From an uncultured Bacilli bacterium (lineage in GTDB: Bacteria; Bacillota_I; Bacilli_A; RF39; UBA660), in NCBI GenBank assembly GCA_934167665.1, contig CAKPLN010000003.1:66811-130810 (forward strand): a stretch of DNA of 64,000 nucleotides. The letters run 5' to 3'. The notes below the pieces were generated by a model. It was not told where the DNA came from, did no database searches, and saw nothing but the letters and a program-made list of their open reading frames with translations. Positions 59,773-64,000 of the stretch are shown here, in pieces. Position 1 is the first letter of the stretch. Each line of letters starts with the position of its first letter. The position numbers and the translations under genes are program-made.

Positions 59773-60069
59773 ATGATAAGAGTATCTAAAGAAGATCTAT
59801 TAAGAGCTAAGAGAGAAACTGATGCTGGAAAAAATGAATACGATAATGGTAAAAAAACAATTGATAATGTAATTACTGGTGTAAACAATGGAAAAATCGG
59901 TGGTTCTGTTTCAGCTGAACTTTTAAGTGTATATGAAACTATTAAACCAACTCTTGAAGAAGCCTATAGATTCTTCGAAGAATGTGACACATTGATGCAA
60001 AATGCTAACAGAGAATATGATAGTACAACTGAAGAAGCTTCAGCTGCACTAAACAGAAATAGATTATAA
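59773..60069 (+). CDS. WXG100/Lap-like small helical protein 1
   Basis: 98 residues, AGGAGG upstream. Two long helices form a hairpin (KEDLLRAKRETDAGKNEYDN and YETIKPTLEEAYRFFEECDT), the size and layout of Esx/LXG-associated helical partners of type VII secretion, but without a WxG motif at the turn. Such partners bind the N-terminal domain of LXG toxins for export. First gene of the locus. Confidence 0.75.
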   Translation: MIRVSKEDLLRAKRETDAGKNEYDNGKKTIDNVITGVNNGKIGGSVSAELLSVYETIKPTLEEAYRFFEECDTLMQNANREYDSTTEEASAALNRNRL

Positions 60070-60089
60070 TAAGAAAGGAAGAATTAAGA

Positions 60090-60368
60090 ATGGCAATTTA
60101 TGAAAATGTACTTGTAAATGCGCAAGAGGCAAGAGACGCTGCAAGTCAAATTGATACAGCTTTAAACAAAATGAAAGATGGAATCGAAAAATTAAATTCT
60201 GAAATGAATTTATTACATAGTAATACAGAAACAGCTTGGGAAGCAAGATTCAATGAAGAATGGAATAGTTTTTATAGAAACAAATTCCCAACAGTTGAAA
60301 GTGCTCTAAAAGGACAAGCTGATAACTTAAGAACAGCTGCTGCTGCTGCTGAACATTTGGACGCATAA
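60090..60368 (+). CDS. WXG100-like small helical protein 2
   Basis: 92 residues, AAAGGAAG upstream. Helical hairpin with a tryptophan-containing turn (SNTETAWEARFNEEWNSF), resembling WXG100 proteins with the G replaced. It ends in an Ala-rich helix (RTAAAAAEHLDA). Probably the dimer partner of protein 1. A perfect terminator follows. Confidence 0.75.
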   Translation: MAIYENVLVNAQEARDAASQIDTALNKMKDGIEKLNSEMNLLHSNTETAWEARFNEEWNSFYRNKFPTVESALKGQADNLRTAAAAAEHLDA

Positions 60369-60373
60369 TAACC

Positions 60374-60404
60374 AATAAAAAAACTAGAATATAGTTTTTT
60401 TATT
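60374..60404 (+). terminator. Terminator after the two small helical genes
   Basis: AATAAAAAAACTA and TAGTTTTTTTATT form a perfect 13-bp stem with a 5-base loop. It would let the small partners be made in excess over the downstream genes. Confidence 0.8.
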
Positions 60405-60507
60405 ATGCTCTAAATCTTAAAAAATAATTAATAATTGCACTATATAAGCTACACAATCAAAAAAATTAATCATATTAAATAAAATACTTTATCTTTAAAA
60501 AGATATA

Positions 60508-60516
60508 TGTTACAAT
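60508..60516 (+). promoter_or_regulatory. Extended -10 promoter of the effector half
   Basis: TGTTACAAT (TG then TACAAT), 33 bases before the next start. Confidence 0.4.
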
Positions 60517-60548
60517 AAACTAAGAATAGATAGTAAGGAGGAATGCTT

Positions 60549-60977
60549 ATGGTAGAACTTTATAAATGTAATGCAACATATCAAGTACCTAATGGTTATA
60601 ACAAAGATGGGACTGTGTCTTCTTATAAAGATGTTAAATGTACAGTAACAGCAGAGGATGCTCATAAAGATATAGAGGTTGAAAAAATCATGGGTTACTG
60701 TGATAGCATAGCAGAAGAAGCTGAACCATTACAAAAGCTCAATAGCAATTTAATAGGTGTTGCTAATAATTATATATCAACAACATCTTTGTGTGTAGAA
60801 GGAACAGGAATAGAAAATATACTTGATGACTGCAATGCAGAATGTGTTGAAAAGTACCAAGCGATAAAAGATATAACAAGTGAAGTAAAAGAGGAAGCAG
60901 AAAAGGTATTTGATCAACTTCAAACAAAATATAACGATCTGGCTAAAGCCGAATGCAGCCGGATACATGGTTCTTAA
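60549..60977 (+). CDS. Hypothetical helical protein of the secretion locus
   Basis: 142 residues from the ATG at 60549 (AAGGAGG seven bases upstream; the ATG at 60543 touches it). A beta-like N-terminus (VELYKCNATYQVPNGYN) and helical remainder (AEEAEPLQKLNSNLIGVANN and KEEAEKVFDQLQTKYNDLAK) with four or five cysteines. It may be a third LXG-binding partner. Not recognised by family. Confidence 0.65.
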   Translation: MVELYKCNATYQVPNGYNKDGTVSSYKDVKCTVTAEDAHKDIEVEKIMGYCDSIAEEAEPLQKLNSNLIGVANNYISTTSLCVEGTGIENILDDCNAECVEKYQAIKDITSEVKEEAEKVFDQLQTKYNDLAKAECSRIHGS

Positions 60978-60995
60978 TAAATTAGGAGGAATAAT

Positions 60996-61277
60996 ATGAA
61001 AAAAGAAATTGATAAAGTTTTACCATTAGGTTCTGTAGTTTTATTAAAAGACGCTAAAAGATATTTAGTTGTAATTGGATATTTAATTATAGAAGATGGT
61101 TCAAATAAAGTTTGGGATTATATGGGATGTGCATATCCAGTCGGTGCTATCTCAAGTGAAGCTACATTAGTGTTTGATACAGAACAAATAGATAAGGTAA
61201 TATTTGAAGGCTATAGTGACAAAGAAGGTGAAGCCTTCAGAGAAAAAGTTTCTAAGAGTATTGGGGATGAAAAATAA
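60996..61277 (+). CDS. DUF4176-family protein
   Basis: 93 residues, AGGAGG upstream. DKVLPLGSVVLLKDAKRYLV, IGYLI, WDYMGCAYPVGA and FEGYSDKEGEAF are the DUF4176 pattern. DUF4176 genes stand next to LXG toxin genes in Firmicutes and are thought to act as targeting chaperones for type VII secretion. The stop overlaps the start of the next gene (TAATG). Confidence 0.88.
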   Translation: MKKEIDKVLPLGSVVLLKDAKRYLVVIGYLIIEDGSNKVWDYMGCAYPVGAISSEATLVFDTEQIDKVIFEGYSDKEGEAFREKVSKSIGDEK

Positions 61278-64000
61278 TGTCAGATATTGTATATAATGGA
61301 GCAGATGTAGATGCAGGAATTGAGATAATGCGTGGTTATCTTGATACATATGATACTATACAATCCAACATTGAATCTACAGCTAGTGCTCTTTCAGGCA
61401 CAACAGGCTTTGGTTTGTTAGGCAGTGGTGCAAAAGTAAAAACACTTGCTTCATCAGTTGAAGACAGTAAAAATAAATATACAGAATTAATTAGTTCAGT
61501 TCGTGCCATCCAAATGACGTTAATGAAATATGATGAAGGAAAAGAATACATGTCATCTTTCTTAAAGTCACTTAGTGACGAAGAATGGAATGCTTTAACT
61601 GGAAGCGGAAAACTAAATCGTGAAGAGTTTGAAAAATACTTATCAGGAAAGGATTATGACATAACAACAGCTTTAACCCTTCTTCAAGTAAAATCACCTG
61701 AGGATGATGCATCTTGGTGGGGAAAACTTGTAAGAGGGACTAAAACAGCTGGACTAGGGTTTGTTGAAGGATTTTTTGATTTTGGTGAAACAGCTGTTGA
61801 CTCTGTAGTTTTAGGTTGGGGATGTGTACGCGCACTATTTGCTAATAACAAAGCAGACGCAGCTGCCATAATGGAAGAAACAAGAGCCAAAGTAGAATTT
61901 CAGTGGTCAAAGTCCGTTGTTGATAATTGGATAGACACAGCAGATTGTCTAGCTGATGTAAGACAGTTTAGAGACACTCATCCAGAAGCATACAATACTA
62001 CAAGGGGAGTAGCAAAAGGTTTAGGATACGCTACAGCTACCTTGCTAACAGCTAAAGGAATTGGAGCTGGTGTTAAATTTTTGAAAGGTAGTCAAAATTT
62101 AACAGCTGGCCTTATAGCAGCCAACTCAGGTGTATTAGGCTTTTCAAGTGGTACAGAAGAAGCCTGGGCTTCAGGAGCAGATACCTCAGCTGGACTTAAA
62201 GCTGGTCTTGCCAATGGTGCATGGGAAGCAGTTCAATGGGGTGCCGGTGCAAAAATAAATATGGCAACAGAAGGTATGGGAAAACTAGGTTCAGCGATAA
62301 GAGTTGGTACAGATGCCCTAACTGGTACTGTAGAAGGTGGAGTAATAGACCCAACGAAGAATTTATTATTACACAGCGGTGAAGAAGGTTACACATGGGA
62401 TCAAGCTTTTGAAGATGCAGGTGGAGTGAAAAACGTAGTAAGCAAAACAGCTATTGCTGGAGGAACTTCGCTAATAAATGAAGGCATAGACGCAGCAAAA
62501 GGCGCTGTAAAAAATCATTTTGCAAATAAAAGCAACGCTCCAGACGCAGTTACAGCTGCTGCCAAAAATGCAGTAGATACACCAAGTAAAACAGATTTTG
62601 CAGATACAGGAACCAGTGCAGTAGATGCACCAAGTAGATCAAATATTGCAGATGCAGGAACCAGTGCAGTAGATGCACCAAGTAGATCAAGTCTTGCAGA
62701 TGCCGGAACCAGTGCAGTAGATACACCAAGTAGATCAAGTATTGCAGATGCCGGAACCAGTGCAGTAGATGCACCAAGTAGATCAAGTCTTGCAGATGCC
62801 GGAACCAGTGCAGTAGATACACCAAGTAGATCAAGTATTGCAGATGCCGGAACCAGTGCAGTAGATGCACCAAGTAGATCAAGTCTTGCAGATGCCGGAA
62901 CTAGTGCAGTAGATGCACCAAGTAGATCAAGTCTTGCAGATGCCGGAACCAGTGCAGTAGATGCACCAAGTAGATCAAGTCTTGCAGATGCAGGAACAAG
63001 TGCAGTAGATGCACCAAGTAGATCAAAGCTTGCAGATGCAGGAACCAGTGTAGTAGATGCACCAAGTAGATCAAAGCTAGCAGATGCCGGAACAAGTGCA
63101 GTAGATGCACCAAGTAGATCAAAGCTAGCAGATGCAGGAACAAGTGCAGTAGATGCACCAAGTAGATCAAAGCTAGCAGATGCAGGAACCAGTGCAGTAG
63201 ATGCACCAAGTAGATCAAAGCTTGCAGATGCAGGAACAAGTGCAGTGGATGCACCAAGTAAATCAAGTCAAGGCGTGACAGAAACATCGGTAAATATTGA
63301 CGCTGATGGAAATATAGTACAAAAAGTAATAAAAGGGTCAGACGGAAAACTTACGACAATAGACTACACGGATGACTATGATAGTGCTGGTAATCTTGTA
63401 GATAGAGAGACTACAACGACAACCTATAATCCCGCTACCAATACACTATCTTCATCCCGTAAAATAGAAACATATTCAAATGGTGAGTTAGCAACTAGAA
63501 CAGTATATGATGGAACAGGAGCAAAAAAATACAGTCAAAACATTACAAGAAATGGAAATGAAGTAAAAACAGATACAACATTTGCCGATGGACGTCAGCA
63601 AACAAGAACGGTATCTACTGCAACTGATATTAACGGTAATACAACTAAAGAGATAGATATATCATCTAGTGATGGTACAAAGCAATTAACTAGTATATCT
63701 GATGATGGAAAAATAGCAAGCATTAAAGAGAACCCAGATGGTAGTATCGTTTCAACATATGCCAAAAAGGGTGAAGGCAAAGCAGTCATTAGAGAGAATC
63801 CAGACGGAAGTATAGAAAATGTTAGTTTAACCGAAAGTTCTAACAGTTCTGGTGGACCTGGCGGAGGTTCTGGCGGACCTGGCGGAGGTTCTGGCGGACC
63901 TGGCGGAGGTTCTGGTGGACCTAGCGGAGGTTCTGGTGGACCTAGCGGAGGTTCTGGTGGACCTAGCGGAGGTTCTGGTGGACCTAGCGGAGGTTCTGGT
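61277..64000 (+). CDS. Giant LXG-like type VII secretion effector, cut by window end
   Basis: 908 residues visible, running off the window without a stop. Residues 1-110 are helical like an LXG/WXG targeting domain (DIVYNGADVDAGIEIMRGYL ... SSVRAIQMTLMKYDEGKEYM). A Gly/Ala-rich hydrophobic region follows (about 245-325). Then come 15 tandem 16-residue repeats of the type DAPSRSSLADAGTSAV (62571-63290), a beta-rich YD-like stretch with DADGNIVQK and ENPDGSI, and 7 copies of GPGGGSG/GPSGGSG (63854-64000). The toxic or binding C-terminus is outside the window. Confidence 0.85.
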   Translation, partial: MSDIVYNGADVDAGIEIMRGYLDTYDTIQSNIESTASALSGTTGFGLLGSGAKVKTLASSVEDSKNKYTELISSVRAIQMTLMKYDEGKEYMSSFLKSLSDEEWNALTGSGKLNREEFEKYLSGKDYDITTALTLLQVKSPEDDASWWGKLVRGTKTAGLGFVEGFFDFGETAVDSVVLGWGCVRALFANNKADAAAIMEETRAKVEFQWSKSVVDNWIDTADCLADVRQFRDTHPEAYNTTRGVAKGLGYATATLLTAKGIGAGVKFLKGSQNLTAGLIAANSGVLGFSSGTEEAWASGADTSAGLKAGLANGAWEAVQWGAGAKINMATEGMGKLGSAIRVGTDALTGTVEGGVIDPTKNLLLHSGEEGYTWDQAFEDAGGVKNVVSKTAIAGGTSLINEGIDAAKGAVKNHFANKSNAPDAVTAAAKNAVDTPSKTDFADTGTSAVDAPSRSNIADAGTSAVDAPSRSSLADAGTSAVDTPSRSSIADAGTSAVDAPSRSSLADAGTSAVDTPSRSSIADAGTSAVDAPSRSSLADAGTSAVDAPSRSSLADAGTSAVDAPSRSSLADAGTSAVDAPSRSKLADAGTSVVDAPSRSKLADAGTSAVDAPSRSKLADAGTSAVDAPSRSKLADAGTSAVDAPSRSKLADAGTSAVDAPSKSSQGVTETSVNIDADGNIVQKVIKGSDGKLTTIDYTDDYDSAGNLVDRETTTTTYNPATNTLSSSRKIETYSNGELATRTVYDGTGAKKYSQNITRNGNEVKTDTTFADGRQQTRTVSTATDINGNTTKEIDISSSDGTKQLTSISDDGKIASIKENPDGSIVSTYAKKGEGKAVIRENPDGSIENVSLTESSNSSGGPGGGSGGPGGGSGGPGGGSGGPSGGSGGPSGGSGGPSGGSGGPSGGSG
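62571..63290 (+). repeat. Fifteen tandem 48-bp coding repeats
   Basis: Fifteen in-frame units of 48 bases, counted by the recurring CAGTAGAT. Neighbouring units differ at a few sites and alternate (for example AGTATT/AGTCTT), which points to expansion by multi-unit duplications. Confidence 0.95.
63854..64000 (+). repeat. Seven 21-bp Gly-rich coding repeats, continuing past window
   Basis: Seven units coding GPxGGSG-type heptads; the first three have GGC, the last four AGC at the third codon. The array reaches the last base of the window. Confidence 0.95.

Noticed and set aside
62550..63287. Long minus-strand reading frames rich in Leu and His
   Set aside because: They are the antisense image of the 48-bp coding repeats; no ribosome-binding sites, and the composition is only a product of the repeat.
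62571..63290. CRISPR-like regular repeats
   Set aside because: Units are contiguous and coding, with no unique spacers.

Overview
The window is AT-rich, standard-code DNA from a spore-forming Bacillota. Sporulation genes (sigG, yunB, a yutH-like coat gene, a spoIIB-like gene, spoIVFA, spoIVFB), a valine T-box, and gene order partly shared with Bacillus subtilis support this. The AT-richness, small genes and a mollicute-like glycolipid glycosyltransferase suggest an uncultured gut member of Bacilli or Erysipelotrichia; that placement is inference.

Layout. 1-9400: chromosomal genes. These are a U32-family gene broken by an in-frame TAA, trmL, a TtcA-like gene, sigG with its ribosome-binding site inside a perfect hairpin, a ylmC/ymxH-like gene, yunB, yutD, a DUF1292 gene, an unrecognised coiled-coil gene, a yutH-like gene, a NifU-like gene and an S1-domain gene. 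9400-10730: two tRNA operons with 12 tRNAs. 10677-47353: a complete-looking temperate siphovirus prophage of about 36.7 kb, integrated in the 3' end of tRNA-Pro(UGG) between 18-bp att repeats. Its order is integrase, repressor/ImmA lysogeny block, divergent operator region, initiator with internal iterons, DUF1351/Bet recombination block, many small early ORFans, late regulator, HNH, tRNA-like element, terminase, portal, minor capsid protein with a zinc-peptidase tail, structured non-coding block, scaffold, capsid, connectors, tail, tape measure, receptor-binding genes behind a (ATAC)16 microsatellite, holin, M23 lysin and HNH.

47400-57230: chromosomal genes again: a DacF-like carboxypeptidase, a phosphoesterase, a lipoprotein cyclophilin, T-box plus valS, and a valS-spoIIB-radC-mreC-mreD-spoIVFA-spoIVFB block that matches the B. 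subtilis order but lacks folC, comC, maf, mreB and minCD. spoIVFB has no ATG, GTG or TTG before its active site. A tRNA-Ala follows. 57400-64000: a PrsW-like protease with a C-terminal zinc ribbon, a GT4 glycosyltransferase, and a type VII secretion effector locus. That locus has two small WXG100-like proteins, a 142-residue helical protein, DUF4176, and a giant repeat-rich LXG-like protein that runs off the window end.

The most unusual features are the giant effector locus, the structured RNA block in the late phage operon, the microsatellite in front of the phage receptor-binding genes, the MuF-type protein with a metallopeptidase tail, apparent CTG and ATT start codons, the degenerate tRNA-like element before the terminase, and the hairpin hiding the sigG ribosome-binding site.
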